From Eubacterium sp. (GTDB lineage: Bacteria > Bacillota > Clostridia > Lachnospirales > Lachnospiraceae), in the NCBI GenBank assembly GCA_017433615.1, contig JAFRGW010000064.1, forward strand, positions 1 to 64,000: 64,000 nucleotides of DNA. Reading direction: 5' to 3'. A program made the translations under genes and the position numbers. Under the pieces are notes generated by a model. The model did no database searches and was not told the DNA's origin. It saw nothing but the letters and a program-made list of their open reading frames with translations. How positions within the stretch are numbered: position 1 is the first letter of the stretch; each line of letters opens with the position of its first letter. Positions 44,237 through 53,509 of the stretch are shown in pieces.

Positions 44237-45628
44237 TTATTCGCCCGGCTTCGCAAGAAGATCTTCGCCGATCCGGTATACATCACCTGCACCGACTGTC
44301 AGGATCAGATCGCCTTCGGCACAGTTTTCCAGAAGAAATGCCTCGATTTCTTCAAAGGACGGGAAATACCATGCTTTTGTGCCGCGCTTTTCAATCTCTG
44401 CGCGGAGTGTGTCCGATGAGATGCCGAGGTTGTCTGTTTCGCGGGCTGCATAGATATCTGCGAGCACCACCCGGTCCGTCATGGCAAGTGCATCCGCAAA
44501 TTCATCCATCAGTGCTTTTGTGCGGGTATACGTATGCGGCTGAAATACACACCAGGTTGTTTTGTGGGAGCCGGCTGCAGCGGTCGCCAGTGTTGCTTTG
44601 ATTTCAGTTGGATGGTGGGCGTAGTCATCGATGATATCAATGCCGTCCAGCTGTCCCTTGAACTGGAAGCGCCGGTCGGTGCCCGTAAATGATTCCAGTC
44701 CTCTTGCGGCTGCTTCAGCCGGTACGCCGGTTACGGATGCGGCCGCAAGTGCAGCCAGTGCGTTGGAGACGTTGTGACGGCCCGGCACACGGAGCGTGAA
44801 TCTTCCGGCTTCAGTCCCGTGAATCATACAGGTAAATGAGGCACAGCCCCGTTCATCATAGACAATGTCGTGTGCAGTACAGTCGGCATCTGCCGTATCG
44901 AGTCCGCAGGTAATGACATGGCAGGCCAGACCGTCCGTAATGGCTTCATAAGCAGGCGTGTCCGCGTTGATCACCAGGGTTCCGTCCGACGGGATCTGTT
45001 CTGCAAACCGGCGGAATGAGCGGCGGATATCATCCAGATCCTTGAAGAAATCCAGATGATCTGCATCGATGTTCAGAATAATTCCGATCTTCGGATAGAG
45101 GGACAGAAAACTGTTGGTATATTCACAGGCTTCTGTCAGAAATACATCCGACTGGCCGACGCGGATATTGCCGCCGATAGACGGGAGAATCCCGCCGACT
45201 GATATGGTGGGATCCATCTCTGCTTCCATCAGAATATGCGAGAGCATGGATGTGGTTGTTGTCTTGCCGTGTGTTCCGGCAACCGCTACAGATGTCTCAT
45301 AATTCTGCATCATCTGGCCGAGCAGATCCGCACGGTTCAGCATCGGGAGGCCGGCAGCAGCGGCAGCTGCAAACTCAGGGTTATCGGGATGAATGGCCGC
45401 CGTATAGACAACCAGATCAATGTCCGGTGTAATATTGTCAGCAGACTGCGGAAAAGCGATCATCGCACCGCGTCCGGACAGATGATATGTCAGAGCTGAC
45501 GGCTTCATATCAGATCCGGAGACAGTAAAGCCGCGGTCAAGCAGAACATCAGCCAGACCGCTCATACTGATTCCGCCGATTCCGATGAAGTGAATGTGAA
45601 TGGGTTTGTTGAAATCTATTTTATACAT
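44237..45628 (-). CDS. murC: UDP-N-acetylmuramate--L-alanine ligase
   Basis: This 463-residue Mur ligase opens HFIGIGGISMSGLA, a MurC hallmark. The P-loop is AGTHGKTTTTSM (about 114-125), followed by DADHLD, GRHNVSNALAA and the C-terminal DDYAHHPTEI and QPHTYTRTK motifs. It adds the first amino acid to UDP-MurNAc. ATG 45628 is chosen because AGGGAGT sits seven bases upstream. It heads the minus-strand operon murC-dnaD-dnaI-prs from the promoter at 45702-45731. Confidence 0.96.
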   Translation of the reverse strand: MYKIDFNKPIHIHFIGIGGISMSGLADVLLDRGFTVSGSDMKPSALTYHLSGRGAMIAFPQSADNITPDIDLVVYTAAIHPDNPEFAAAAAAGLPMLNRADLLGQMMQNYETSVAVAGTHGKTTTTSMLSHILMEAEMDPTISVGGILPSIGGNIRVGQSDVFLTEACEYTNSFLSLYPKIGIILNIDADHLDFFKDLDDIRRSFRRFAEQIPSDGTLVINADTPAYEAITDGLACHVITCGLDTADADCTAHDIVYDERGCASFTCMIHGTEAGRFTLRVPGRHNVSNALAALAAASVTGVPAEAAARGLESFTGTDRRFQFKGQLDGIDIIDDYAHHPTEIKATLATAAAGSHKTTWCVFQPHTYTRTKALMDEFADALAMTDRVVLADIYAARETDNLGISSDTLRAEIEKRGTKAWYFPSFEEIEAFLLENCAEGDLILTVGAGDVYRIGEDLLAKPGE

Positions 45629-45701
45629 GAGAAGCACTCCCTGTTAACAATAAAAATGATACCCGGCACAGCCGGTACAATAAAAATGTCGATATGTAGT
45701 T

Positions 45702-45731
45702 ATTATACCCGCATGCCATACAAAAGTCTAA
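45702..45731 (-). promoter_or_regulatory. promoter for the murC operon
   Basis: On the minus strand TTAGAC (45731-45726), 18-bp spacer, TATAAT (45707-45702), with a TGC about four bases before the -10. Divergent from the glgC promoter with about 70 bases between them. Confidence 0.6.
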
Positions 45732-45799
45732 CAGCAATCCCCTGTTCGTCAATCGGCACAAGAAACAGTATACAGAATATGACGAAATTATTAAAAATG

Positions 45800-45828
45800 T
45801 TCACATTGAGACTGAACTATGGTATAAT
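45800..45828 (+). promoter_or_regulatory. promoter for glgC-glgD
   Basis: TTCACA (45800-45805), 17-bp spacer, TATAAT (45823-45828); transcription should begin near 45835, with a leader of about 27 bases to the glgC ATG. Confidence 0.7.
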
Positions 45829-45861
45829 CTGTGTACTAAAATGAATGCAAGAGGTGATGTC

Positions 45862-47139
45862 ATGATCAAAAAGGAGATGATCGCGATGCTTCTTGCCGGC
45901 GGACAGGGAAGCCGGCTCGGTGTTTTAACGGACACCGTTGCCAAACCTGCAGTTGAGTTTGGCGGAAAGTATCGCATTATCGATTTTCCACTCAGCAACT
46001 GTATCAATTCTGGTGTTGACACAGTTGGTGTATTGACCCAGTACCAGCCCCTTCGTCTGAATTCGCATATCGGAATAGGCATCCCGTGGGATCTGGACCG
46101 CAATGTCGGCGGTGTCACGATTCTTCCTCCGTACGAGAAAAGCGATTCCAGCGAGTGGTACTCCGGTACGGCCAATGCAATCTTCCAGAATATCGCATAT
46201 ATTGATAATTATAATCCTGACTATGTTCTGGTACTTTCCGGAGATCATATCTATAAGATGGATTATGAGGTGATGCTGGATTACCACAAAGTCAATCATG
46301 CAGATGTTACAATCGCATGTATGCCGGTTCCGATGGAAGAGGCAAGCCGGTTCGGAATCATGATTGCAGATGAATCCGGAAGAATTACAGAATTTGAGGA
46401 AAAACCGGAACATCCGCGCAGCAATCTTGCATCGATGGGCATCTATATTTTCAGCTGGAAGGCGATGAAAGAGGGGCTTTTGAAGCTGAAAGATCAGAAA
46501 GGACTTGACTTCGGCAAGCATGTTCTGCCATACTGTCGAGATAACGGCAAACGATTATTTGCCTACGAGTTCAACGGATACTGGAAAGATGTCGGGACAC
46601 TGACTTCCTACTGGGAAGCGAATATGGAATTGATCGATATCATTCCGGAGTTTAATCTCTACGAGGAATTCTGGAAGATTTATACAAAGGCAGACATTAT
46701 CCGGCCGGAGTATATATCGAAAGACGCAGTGGTCGACCGCTGTTCCATCGGTGAGGGCTGCGAGATTTTCGGCGAGGTTCATAATTCCGTGATAGGACCG
46801 GATGTAACAATCAAGAAAGGCGCCGTGATCAGAGATTCGATCATTATGCGTCACAGTGTCATCGGCGAGAATGCAAAGATTAACAAGACCATCATTGCTG
46901 AGGGCACGCACATCGGCGACCGCGTGGAGACGGGAATCGGTGAGGAAGTACCGAATGTGTATAATGAAAGCATCTATTCGGGCGGGCTTGTTACAATCGG
47001 AGAATATTCTGTGATTCCAAATGATGTGAAGATCGGAAAAAATACAGTGATATCCGGTGAAACGAAAATTGAAGATTACCAGGAAGGCAGACTGCCGGGA
47101 GGCAGCGCGCTTCTTGAGAAGGACGGTGATCCGCTATGA
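45862..47139 (+). CDS. glgC: glucose-1-phosphate adenylyltransferase GlgC
   Basis: This 425-residue ADP-glucose pyrophosphorylase has the nucleotide-binding [12 protein letters not shown] near the start, [20 protein letters not shown] and a C-terminal left-handed beta-helix (hexapeptide pattern [12 protein letters not shown]). It makes ADP-glucose for glycogen. AGAGGTGAT precedes ATG 45862. The frame extends to ATG 45841 but that start sits 13 bases after the -10 box. It overlaps glgD by four bases, so equal production of the two subunits is expected. Confidence 0.96.
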   Translation: MIKKEMIAMLLAGGQGSRLGVLTDTVAKPAVEFGGKYRIIDFPLSNCINSGVDTVGVLTQYQPLRLNSHIGIGIPWDLDRNVGGVTILPPYEKSDSSEWYSGTANAIFQNIAYIDNYNPDYVLVLSGDHIYKMDYEVMLDYHKVNHADVTIACMPVPMEEASRFGIMIADESGRITEFEEKPEHPRSNLASMGIYIFSWKAMKEGLLKLKDQKGLDFGKHVLPYCRDNGKRLFAYEFNGYWKDVGTLTSYWEANMELIDIIPEFNLYEEFWKIYTKADIIRPEYISKDAVVDRCSIGEGCEIFGEVHNSVIGPDVTIKKGAVIRDSIIMRHSVIGENAKINKTIIAEGTHIGDRVETGIGEEVPNVYNESIYSGGLVTIGEYSVIPNDVKIGKNTVISGETKIEDYQEGRLPGGSALLEKDGDPL

Positions 47140-48251
47140 GAGCCCTTGGAATTATTCTGGCAGGCGGAACCAGCACCCGGATGCGTGAACTGGCCGATAA
47201 GCGGGCTGTCGCGGCGATGCCCGTGGCGGGAAGCTACCGCAGTATCGACTTTGCGCTGAGCAACATGAGCAATTCACATGTGCAGAAGGTCGCAGTACTG
47301 ATGCAGTACAATGCGCGGTCCCTGCACGAACATCTCATGTCATCCAAGTGGTGGGATTTCGGAAGAAAGCAGGGAGGTCTGTACGTGTTCACACCGGTTG
47401 TGACATCCAGCAGCAGCTGGTGGTACAGAGGCACTGCAGATTCCATCTACCAGAACATTAACTGGCTTCGTGAGAGTCACGAGCCCTATGTCATCATTGC
47501 ATCCGGCGACGGTGTTTACAAACTGGATTACAATGAAGTATTGAAATATCATATTGCAAAACGCTCGGACATTACAGTGGTCTGCACCGAATGTAAAAAC
47601 GATGATCCGAGCCGCTTCGGTGTGATTAAAATGAATGAAGATTACCGCATCGAAGAATTTGAGGAGAAACCGATGGTTTCCACCTCAAACCTGATCTCGA
47701 CGGGCATTTATGTGATCCGGCGCAGACTTCTGATTGAGCTGCTGGAGAAATGTGCCCAGGAAGACAGATATGATCTGGTAAAGGATATCTTTATCAGATA
47801 CAAGAACCTGAAACGGATTTACGGGTACAAGATTGACACCTACTGGAGCAACATCGCGACCATTGAATCCTATTATCGGACGAACATGGACTTCCTGAAA
47901 CCGGAGGTGCGCGATTACTTCTTCAATCAGTATCCGGGCATCTATTCAAAAAGTTACGATCTGCCGCCGGCAAAATTCAACCCCGGCAATCATGTGAGAA
48001 ACAGCTTAATTTCCAGCGGGTGTATCGTAAACGGAACCGTCGAAGACTCTGTTCTGTTCCATGATGTTTATGTTGGAAACAATTGCGTCATCAAAAACTC
48101 AATTGTTTTAAATAATGTATATCTTGGCGACAATACCCACATTGAGAATTGTATCGTGGAGAGTAATGATACGATTCGTGCTAATTCGTACTACTGCGGT
48201 GAGGATGAAATCAAGATAGTCATCGAAAAAAACGAAAGGTATGCAATTTAG
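47136..48251 (+). CDS. glgD: GlgC-like regulatory subunit GlgD
   Basis: This 371-residue paralogue of GlgC begins [20 protein letters not shown], in which the catalytic-loop residues seen in GlgC (GGQGSRLG) are altered, the normal situation for the GlgD partner that enhances GlgC activity in Bacillus and clostridia. The beta-helix at about 255-345 is retained. The ATG overlaps the glgC stop (ATGA). It is followed by spoVG after 46 bases; no glgA or glgB is in the window. Confidence 0.93.
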   Translation: MRALGIILAGGTSTRMRELADKRAVAAMPVAGSYRSIDFALSNMSNSHVQKVAVLMQYNARSLHEHLMSSKWWDFGRKQGGLYVFTPVVTSSSSWWYRGTADSIYQNINWLRESHEPYVIIASGDGVYKLDYNEVLKYHIAKRSDITVVCTECKNDDPSRFGVIKMNEDYRIEEFEEKPMVSTSNLISTGIYVIRRRLLIELLEKCAQEDRYDLVKDIFIRYKNLKRIYGYKIDTYWSNIATIESYYRTNMDFLKPEVRDYFFNQYPGIYSKSYDLPPAKFNPGNHVRNSLISSGCIVNGTVEDSVLFHDVYVGNNCVIKNSIVLNNVYLGDNTHIENCIVESNDTIRANSYYCGEDEIKIVIEKNERYAI

Positions 48252-48297
48252 CCGTAGCGGAGAATAGCAGACCTCTGTAAGAAGAGGAGGGGAAATT

Positions 48298-48579
48298 ATG
48301 CAGATTACAGATGTCAGGATTCGTCGTGTGACGAAAGAAGAGGGCAAGATGAAAGCCTTTGTCTCAATCACCATCGATGAGGAGTTCGTGGTACACGATA
48401 TCAAAATCATCGAGGGTGAAAAAGGATTATTCATCGCAATGCCCAGCAGAAAGACAGCGGATGGAGAGTACCGGGATATAGCCCATCCAATTAATTCTGA
48501 GACGAGAGCCAGAATACAGGAAATCATTCTGGAGAAATACGAAGAGACAGAAAACGAGACCGACATTGAAGAAGCATAA
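48298..48579 (+). CDS. spoVG: SpoVG septation/RNA-binding regulator
   Basis: This 93-residue protein matches the whole SpoVG fold: [11 protein letters not shown] at the start and [28 protein letters not shown] in the centre (about 52-78). SpoVG proteins bind nucleic acid and affect septation, sporulation and virulence genes. AGGAGGGG lies five bases before the ATG. It may be read from the glg promoter, since no separate one is evident, and is ended by the terminator at 48629. Confidence 0.96.
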   Translation: MQITDVRIRRVTKEEGKMKAFVSITIDEEFVVHDIKIIEGEKGLFIAMPSRKTADGEYRDIAHPINSETRARIQEIILEKYEETENETDIEEA

Positions 48580-48628
48580 ATCCTCAGTATTTCAGCTCAG
48601 TTAATCAGAACTGAAAAGTAAAAAAATG

Positions 48629-48666
48629 AGCCCATATCTTTCTCAGGAGAGATATGGGCTTTTTTA
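48629..48666 (+). terminator. terminator after spoVG
   Basis: AGCCCATATCT pairs with AGATATGGGCT, followed by TTTTTT. Strong and correctly placed. Confidence 0.92.
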
Positions 48667-48730
48667 AGCTCTATTAATTTAAATAAATACATGGTATCAT
48701 TGGCAGGTTTGTCCTATTACCGGAACAAGG

Positions 48731-49951
48731 TCAGTCTTCATCCGCATGCGGCATCTGGCGCAGTTTTGTGTAAAGAATGACATCATCGCCTTCCTGCAGA
48801 ACCAGGTCGCCGGTCGGGACAAGGGAACTTCCGGCGCGGTTGACCATGATGATAACAGTGCGGCGTGAAATATCCAGGTCGCGGATTGCCACACCGTTCC
48901 AGTCGTGGTTTTTCTGCAGATGTACTTCTTTCAGATCAATCGGCTGGTCATCCGGAATCGGCTCGGCACCGATGACCAGACGGTCGCGCGCCTGCAGAAT
49001 CACATCACCGCGCGGAATCAGTACGTCCCTGCCGCGCTGTACGATTGCAATAATTGAATTTGCGGGCAGTCCGGCATCCCGGATGGATTTGCCGCACCAG
49101 CTGTCATTCGGCTGCAGTTCAACATTGATAAAACGGATGGATTCTTCAATGGCGTATTCGCCGATCCGCTTCAGGCGCTGGTACTGCTCGACGAAACCCG
49201 CGGAAATAATACCGGTCGGGATCGCTACCATGCCGACACCCAGAAACGTGATGGCGATGCCGACTGCCTTGCCCAGCTGTGTAACCGGGTAGATGTCTCC
49301 GTAGCCGACAGTCAGAAGTGTGGATGCAGCCCACCAGATGCCGGAAAAAGCATTTTTGAAGACATCCGGCTGTGCGTCGTGCTCAATGCTGTACATTGCG
49401 AGACTGGCAGCAATCATCAGAACCAGGATGATAAATACAGAAGAGAGCAGCTGCTGTTTTTTCCGCAGGATGACTTCCGTGATGACATTCAGTGAATCGT
49501 AGTAGGCATTGATGCGGAACAGACGGAAGATCCGGGCGACCCGGAACATTCGGAATGCGGCGGCGCCTGTCGGGAAGAAGACCGGAAGATAGTAGGGCAA
49601 AAATGAGAGCAGATCGATGACTCCTGCGGCTGACACGATATAGCGCAGTACTGCCCGGCCTTCTGTTTTCTCCGGATACAGATATTTTGCAGTGCACAGA
49701 CGCAGCAGGTAGTCAATCGCGAAGAAGCATACGGTAACTGCCTCGATCATCTTCAGCTCAGAAGCCCAGGCTGCTTCGATGGAATCAAAGGTAATCAGAA
49801 TGCTTCCGGCAAGATTGATCAGCAGCAGCACGGTGCTGATGATGTCGTAGGCCTGATTCAGCGGTTCGTCGATGACGCCGACGGAAACCATATTAAAGAG
49901 CTGTTCACGGGTCGTCCGTTCCGGCAGCGGCTGTCTTTTTTTTCGTTTCAT
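48731..49951 (-). CDS. voltage-gated-type K+ channel with two RCK-C (TrkA-C) domains
   Basis: This 406-residue channel has six helices: S1-S3, an arginine-rich S4 (FRMFRVARIFRLFRI), and a pore with the K+ selectivity filter TVGYGD (about 218-223). The C-terminal half has two TrkA_C/RCK_C ligand domains (about 270-325 and 335-400, FINVELQPNDSWCGKS and LKEVHLQKNHDWNGVA). It should be a ligand-gated or voltage-responsive potassium channel. ATG 49951 has AGGAG eight bases upstream. A divergent promoter lies at 50081-50109; the leader contains repeat family 2 copy B in the antisense orientation. Confidence 0.9.
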   Translation of the reverse strand: MKRKKRQPLPERTTREQLFNMVSVGVIDEPLNQAYDIISTVLLLINLAGSILITFDSIEAAWASELKMIEAVTVCFFAIDYLLRLCTAKYLYPEKTEGRAVLRYIVSAAGVIDLLSFLPYYLPVFFPTGAAAFRMFRVARIFRLFRINAYYDSLNVITEVILRKKQQLLSSVFIILVLMIAASLAMYSIEHDAQPDVFKNAFSGIWWAASTLLTVGYGDIYPVTQLGKAVGIAITFLGVGMVAIPTGIISAGFVEQYQRLKRIGEYAIEESIRFINVELQPNDSWCGKSIRDAGLPANSIIAIVQRGRDVLIPRGDVILQARDRLVIGAEPIPDDQPIDLKEVHLQKNHDWNGVAIRDLDISRRTVIIMVNRAGSSLVPTGDLVLQEGDDVILYTKLRQMPHADED

Positions 49952-50016
49952 GTATTGCTCCTGCTGTATATTTGCGGTAATGTTAGAGACGTTCACAGGT
50001 GACGTTCGCTTCGAAA

Positions 50017-50063
50017 GACGCATAAGTGCGCCGCGCAGCGCGTACGGTCAGAGAACACGTTTA
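50017..50063 (+). repeat. dispersed repeat family 2, copy B
   Basis: This 47-bp copy begins GACGCATAAGTGCGCCGCGC and ends in GTCAGAGAACACGTTTA. It matches copy 62435-62484 (minus) over the first 23 bases with two differences and is more degenerate at the GATCGCGATT end. It lies between the divergent K+ channel and rRNA methyltransferase genes. Confidence 0.6.
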
Positions 50064-50080
50064 AATCAGATGTTGCTTAG

Positions 50081-50109
50081 ATGATAACATGTTTATAAAA
50101 TACGGGCAA
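50081..50109 (-). promoter_or_regulatory. candidate promoter for the K+ channel gene
   Basis: On the minus strand TTGCCC (50109-50104), 17-bp spacer, TATCAT (50086-50081). It would give a leader of about 125 bases containing repeat family 2 copy B. Confidence 0.4.
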
Positions 50110-50126
50110 TTGCGGAGGCATTCACA

Positions 50127-51776
50127 TTGTATTTACCGGAAGAATTTGTCAGCAGAATGAAACAGATGCTCGGCGCAGAGGCCGGGGCGTTTCTCGCAGG
50201 TTATGATGCGCCGGCACGGCGCGGACTCCGGATTAATCCGATGAAAATCAGTGCAGAGGAATTTGCCGCGAAGGCGCCGTTCCCTGTCGAACCTGTGCCG
50301 TGGGTGGAAAACGGATTCTACTATCCGGAAGCTGTCCGGCCTGCACAGCACCCATGGTACCGGGCGGGCCTGTACTATCTCCAGGAGCCAAGTGCCATGA
50401 CGCCTGCGGACCGGCTGCCGGTATATCCCGGAGAGCATGTACTTGATCTGTGTGCGGCACCGGGCGGCAAAGCGACGCAGCTGGCGGGAAGATTATTCGG
50501 CGGTGAAAAGAAGAACGCTGCCGGATCGCTTCTGGTTGCCAATGAGATCAGCAATGCAAGAGCAAAAGCACTGTTGCGCAATCTGGAACTCTTCGGAACG
50601 CCGGCCTGTTTCGTGACAAATGAGCGTGCAGAGCGGCTGGCGGAAGCATTTCCGGGATATTTCGATAAGATCCTGGTGGACGCACCGTGCTCCGGAGAGG
50701 GAATGTTTCACCGGCAGCCGGAGGTTGCATCACACTGGTCACCGGACCGGGTTCTTGAATTTGCCGCGACACAGCGCAGGATTCTTGAGGAGGCCTTTAA
50801 AATGCTGCGGCCGGGCGGAATGCTGATGTATTCTACCTGTACATTTTCAGTGGAAGAAAACGAAGGGAGTGTTGCAGCCTTTCTTGCCCGCCATCCGGAA
50901 ATGCAGCTGTCAGAGATAACGCCGTATGAATGCTTTGACAAGGGACATCCCGCGTGGCTGGAGATGAGCAGGATCGAAGAAGACCGGATGCACGCGGAAG
51001 CAGTCACCCGGGCCCTCTCAAAATGTGTGCGGATCTGGCCGCATCTTATGGGAGGCGAGGGGCATTTTCTCGCACTGATGTATAAAAAGGAGCAGGGAGA
51101 TGAGCCTGCAGAATCCGGAACCGTAGAGGAGGCTCCGGTCTGCCGGATCAACAATAAAGACAGCAGACAGGACAGAAGACGCAGAAGTGGACGTCCGGGC
51201 AGACAGGGAAAGACTGCGTCAGAAGGGCAGAGGCGCGCAGGCACTGCCAGTATGACACCGCAGAATTGTCTGCAGGCATTTCTTGACGAGATGGGCATTA
51301 CACTGCCGGACGGAAAGATTGACTGCCGCAGGGAAAGGCTGTATCTGGTGCCGGATCTGCCGGCTTCCGTACAGGGACTGCAGTTTTTGCGAAGCGGTGT
51401 GTATCTGGGAGAAGCCAGAAAAGAGCGGTTTGTGCCTGCACAGCCGTTCGCGATGCTGCTGACTGCTGCAGAATGCAGAGGGGAGTCAGTTGTTTCATTT
51501 GCTTCGGATGATGCCAGGGTCAAAGCCTATTTAGCCGGACAGACGATTACTGCCGGTTCCTGTCAGTCACCGGCTCCGGAGGCATCCAGTCAGATACCGG
51601 CTTTGGAGAACACATGCAAGGAGCAGGCGCGGCCTGAAGCAGACGACGAAAAAAAAGACCCGCTTGCAGGCCTTGAAAAAGGCTGGAAGCTGGTCTGTGC
51701 AGACGGGTATGGAATCGGATGGGCGCATTTTACAAACGGCGTCCTCAAAAATAAATATGCGGTCTCCTGGCGGTAA
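50127..51776 (+). CDS. RsmF-like rRNA cytosine-5 methyltransferase
   Basis: This 549-residue NOL1/NOP2/Sun-family SAM methyltransferase has the SAM motif LDLCAAPGGKATQLAG (about 110-125). DAPCSGEG (about 185-192) and MYSTCTFSVEEN (about 233-244) carry the two cysteines used for C5 methylation. A basic linker (about 345-375, many R/K/Q) leads to a C-terminal PUA-like domain typical of RsmF. It methylates a cytosine in 16S rRNA. The start is TTG 50127, eight bases after GGAGG. A second low-complexity stretch at about 480-510 is also present. Confidence 0.9.
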   Translation: MYLPEEFVSRMKQMLGAEAGAFLAGYDAPARRGLRINPMKISAEEFAAKAPFPVEPVPWVENGFYYPEAVRPAQHPWYRAGLYYLQEPSAMTPADRLPVYPGEHVLDLCAAPGGKATQLAGRLFGGEKKNAAGSLLVANEISNARAKALLRNLELFGTPACFVTNERAERLAEAFPGYFDKILVDAPCSGEGMFHRQPEVASHWSPDRVLEFAATQRRILEEAFKMLRPGGMLMYSTCTFSVEENEGSVAAFLARHPEMQLSEITPYECFDKGHPAWLEMSRIEEDRMHAEAVTRALSKCVRIWPHLMGGEGHFLALMYKKEQGDEPAESGTVEEAPVCRINNKDSRQDRRRRSGRPGRQGKTASEGQRRAGTASMTPQNCLQAFLDEMGITLPDGKIDCRRERLYLVPDLPASVQGLQFLRSGVYLGEARKERFVPAQPFAMLLTAAECRGESVVSFASDDARVKAYLAGQTITAGSCQSPAPEASSQIPALENTCKEQARPEADDEKKDPLAGLEKGWKLVCADGYGIGWAHFTNGVLKNKYAVSWR

Positions 51777-51810
51777 AAGATCTGTGCGGTGTTGCAGATC
51801 TGCCGGGCGC

Positions 51811-51827
51811 GGAGATCGCGATTTACT
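51811..51827 (+). repeat. fragment of dispersed repeat family 2
   Basis: GGAGATCGCGATTTACT, containing the same 15 bases (AGATCGCGATTTACT) as the minus-strand fragment at 55474-55490. The stop codon of the YihY gene lies within it. AGATCTG (51778-51784) and CAGATCT (51795-51801) form a small hairpin just upstream. Confidence 0.5.
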
Positions 51828-52731
51828 CATCCAGATAGTAGTTTCTCCGGTGACGTTTTCTGCGGAACAGAGCCGGGATATATTCGTCAAAGTGCTTGTT
51901 GACGAAACCGCCGATCAGGAGAATGTAGGAACAGCAGTAGAGCCAGAACAAAAAGATTGCAATGGTTCCGAGACTTCCGTAAAAGCTGGTGTAGCGGTTG
52001 GTGCCATTGATATAGAGCGTGAAAAAGAGTGAAAAGAAGATCCACACGACAATGGTCAGCAGCGCGCCCGGGAGCTGATGCAGAAAATTACGGCGTCCTT
52101 TTGGCAGGAACGTATAAAACAGCGTCAGGGTCAGCAGCACAATAACCAGCGCAAGGGAATAACGTCCCAGCGTTGTAAAGAACTGTACAATCAGAGACTG
52201 GGGCAGCGCCTCCTGAACCGGCCGGTTTACAAGATTGCTGAAAATCAGCAGGATTGCAAAGAACATCATAATCAATATGATGACAGTATACACAATCGAG
52301 ATCGGCAGCAGTTCAAAATAGGTGCGGTGGTCGTGTGTCCGGTAAATTTTATTCAGGCCGCGCATCAGTGCCATTGTACCCTGGGAAGATGCCCAGAGCA
52401 GGATGATGATCGAAAACGGCAGCAGCCGTGTCGAGCGGTTGAAGGATTCCCAGACAACATTGTTAATCAATTCGTCGAGAATATCAGGTGTTACACTGGT
52501 GATGGCGTGGATCAGATCGTCCTGCCGCATCCCGAGGTAGGGAATCAGTCCGCTTGTAAGAATCAGCATCGGAATGATTGACAGAAAGAAGAAAAATGCA
52601 ATACCGGATGCATAGACACCGACATCGAGACTGCCAAAACCCTGTGCAATCTCAGCACCATACTGCCGTACTGCAGCAGTATCGATATGATCGGTGCGGG
52701 ATTCAGTTTTCTTTGACTTACGTGCGGCCAT
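51823..52731 (-). CDS. YihY/BrkB-family membrane protein
   Basis: This 302-residue protein has six membrane helices (about 40-65, 95-115, 140-165, 185-210, 220-245 and 255-280) and the family motif GIAFFFFLSIIPML after helix 1, with the conserved SLGTIAIFLFWLYCC near the end. The family was once called ribonuclease BN, but that activity belongs to a different protein; a role in transport or envelope integrity is likely. GGAGG precedes ATG 52731. The stop is embedded in a family 2 repeat fragment. Confidence 0.88.
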   Translation of the reverse strand: MAARKSKKTESRTDHIDTAAVRQYGAEIAQGFGSLDVGVYASGIAFFFFLSIIPMLILTSGLIPYLGMRQDDLIHAITSVTPDILDELINNVVWESFNRSTRLLPFSIIILLWASSQGTMALMRGLNKIYRTHDHRTYFELLPISIVYTVIILIMMFFAILLIFSNLVNRPVQEALPQSLIVQFFTTLGRYSLALVIVLLTLTLFYTFLPKGRRNFLHQLPGALLTIVVWIFFSLFFTLYINGTNRYTSFYGSLGTIAIFLFWLYCCSYILLIGGFVNKHFDEYIPALFRRKRHRRNYYLDE

Positions 52732-52897
52732 TGCAATTCCTCCAGGCAAAATTCGCATCTATCATAACACATCTGCAAAAATTTGCGAACAAAAAAATCC
52801 TCACAACACAGGAAAACGATGTATTCTGCAGAAAAATCACAGAAATTGACGGGTTTTTTGATCACTGTCCGATATAATACATGGTATACTGATACCT

Positions 52898-53440
52898 ATG
52901 AAGAACCAGACTGATACAAGAGTTTTAGAAAAATACAATGCATATAAGCTGGGCTGGCTGCATGATTCGATTCATTTTATTGTGCTGATCCTGGCACTGT
53001 TCATTCTCTTTCGCTTTGTGATCGGGTTTTCCATCGTGGGCGGAGATTCGATGAACCCCGGGCTGACAGACGGAACCATTGTCTTATATCTGCGTCCGGT
53101 CAGAAATTACCGGCCGGGTGATGTGATTTCCATGCGCGTGCCTTCGGGCGATTACTATGTGAAGCGTGTCGCCGCCATCGGCGGGGATACCGTCGCTCTG
53201 CAGGACGGACAGGTGCTTGTCAACGGCGAGGCTGTGCAGGAGCCCTGGGCAGAGGGAGAGACGCGGGAGGAAACCGGAGCAGTCATATATCCCTATTATG
53301 TGCGGGAAGGAAATGTATTTGTTCTGGGGGACAACAGAGCGGTCTCGATGGATTCACGCGCATTCGGAGAAGTGAACCGGCGGCAGATTAAAGGGAAGAT
53401 TCTTCTGCAGATCGGAAAACACGGCATCCGGCGTGTGTAG
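52898..53440 (+). CDS. lepB: type I signal peptidase
   Basis: This 180-residue S26 peptidase has one N-terminal membrane helix (about 24-44). The catalytic serine is in VGGDSMNPG (Ser51), the lysine in YYVKRVAAIGGD (Lys89), and box E is GDNRAVSMDSR (about 148-158). It removes signal peptides from exported proteins, including the wall hydrolases in this window. No Shine-Dalgarno sequence precedes ATG 52898; TATAAT at 52873 and TATACT at 52885 lie so close that the mRNA may have almost no leader. The 3-prime end is part of a 27-bp tandem duplication (53428-53481). Confidence 0.94.
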   Translation: MKNQTDTRVLEKYNAYKLGWLHDSIHFIVLILALFILFRFVIGFSIVGGDSMNPGLTDGTIVLYLRPVRNYRPGDVISMRVPSGDYYVKRVAAIGGDTVALQDGQVLVNGEAVQEPWAEGETREETGAVIYPYYVREGNVFVLGDNRAVSMDSRAFGEVNRRQIKGKILLQIGKHGIRRV

Positions 53441-53481
53441 ATTCCGGCAGGCAGCCGGCGTGAGTGAGTTCCGGCAGACGG
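53428..53481. repeat. two tandem copies of a 27-bp unit at the end of lepB
   Basis: Copies 53428-53454 and 53455-53481 both read CCGGCGTG...TTCCGGCAG..., 21 of 27 positions identical. The first copy contains the lepB stop codon (53438-53440); the second is downstream, a partial echo of the gene end, similar to the situation at the DnaD-like gene. Confidence 0.6.
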
Positions 53482-53509
53482 CCGGAGAAGGAAAACAACA
53501 GGTATCCGT

